IMG/VR virus record: IMGVR_UViG_3300032286_000710
Location: 102,605 to 166,604 of that record
Length of the DNA: 64,000 bases
DNA from: a virus
Strand: one strand, 5' to 3'
The number at the start of each line of letters is the position of its first letter. The stretch's first letter is position 1. Positions 63,770-64,000 of this stretch are shown here, one piece after another. The translations under genes and the position numbers were made by a program. The notes under the pieces were generated by a model. It worked only from the letters and a program-made list of their open reading frames with translations, was not told the DNA's origin and did not search any database.

Positions 63770-64000
63770 ATGAGTAAAAATAAAGCTCCTAAAATTTCTG
63801 TCAATGTTCCAAGTCATTTTGAATTTCAAACATATGATTATTATAAATTTGATTTTATACAATATGTACTTAAATCCATATTAGGACTAAAGTATAATTT
63901 CAAAGAAATTAGATGTAATGGAATGTATCACGTCATATTTTGGATCGGAAAGAAACCAACTGAATTCATAAAGAAAAAAATTGACGCTCTGGAGAAAAAT
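63770..64000 (+). CDS. Early protein, N-terminal part
   Basis: AGAGGAAAATA before ATG; runs off the right edge after 77 codons. Reads MSKNKAPKISVNVPSHFEFQ then YYKFDFIQYVLKSILGLKYN and MYHVIFWIGKKPTEFIKKKI. Basic, alpha/beta. Not recognised. Confidence 0.5.
   Translation, partial: MSKNKAPKISVNVPSHFEFQTYDYYKFDFIQYVLKSILGLKYNFKEIRCNGMYHVIFWIGKKPTEFIKKKIDALEKN

Noticed and set aside
1-64000. Insertion sequences, prophage attachment sites or integrase
   Set aside because: No transposase, integrase, terminal inverted repeats or duplicated att-like core was seen. The tRNA-adjacent mobile signal is HNH-type, not integrative.

Overview
The window is part of the genome of a large tailed double-stranded DNA phage (Caudoviricetes). 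It carries a complete head and packaging set (large terminase, portal, ClpP-like protease, protease-scaffold protein, decoration protein, major capsid protein), many fibre genes, a phage sigma factor, and tightly packed small early genes with tRNAs. No integrase, repressor, host gene, DNA polymerase or lysis gene is visible, so this is a fragment of a bigger, probably lytic genome. The DNA is AT-rich overall. The host cannot be named, but promoters match bacterial -35/-10 signals and some match the -24/-12 (sigma-54) pattern.

Region 1 (1-39,278, minus strand) is one late block. In transcription order it holds a 56-residue protein, a fibre-like protein, a sigma factor, a coiled-coil protein with an N-terminal helix-turn-helix, a glycosyltransferase and GDP-mannose 4,6-dehydratase, HNH and ERCC4 nucleases, ClpP-like protease, TerL and portal. 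A run of fibre/adhesin genes follows (beta-helix, BspA-like repeats with a PKD motif, fibre tips), then protease-scaffold, decoration protein and capsid. After these come YadA-like and mucin-like Thr/Ser-rich proteins, connector and neck candidates, and the start of a probable tail tube gene. A GTGTATAATA/GTGTATATTA motif recurs just upstream of several of these genes and is a candidate late promoter.

Region 2 (39,279-63,105, plus strand) is an early/accessory block of about 60 short genes. It includes a HAD phosphatase, an L7/L12 C-terminal-like protein, a DUF932 protein, a UvdE-type UV endonuclease and several zinc-ribbon proteins. Transcription units are separated by a dispersed hairpin / GC-rich / hairpin module (10 copies) and start at TTGACA-TATAAT promoters that usually carry an internal CGATA. 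Nine tRNA genes are called (Lys, Thr, Gln, Asn, Glu, Asp, Ile, Leu, Arg). The tRNA-Gln is interrupted by a 195-nt group I intron between anticodon positions 34 and 35. Three HNH genes sit directly next to tRNAs. Two duplicated control regions at 40.9 and 42.3 kb join three identically spaced GCAAAATGCTAC-like sites to a TGGCACG-N4-TTGCT element, the arrangement expected of sigma-54 promoters with upstream activator sites. A roughly 380-nt ORF-free, strongly structured transcript lies at 50.9-51.3 kb.

Region 3 (63,106-64,000) holds a minus-strand membrane protein of the CarF/TMEM189 lipid desaturase family, with a late-type motif, and the start of another small plus-strand gene.
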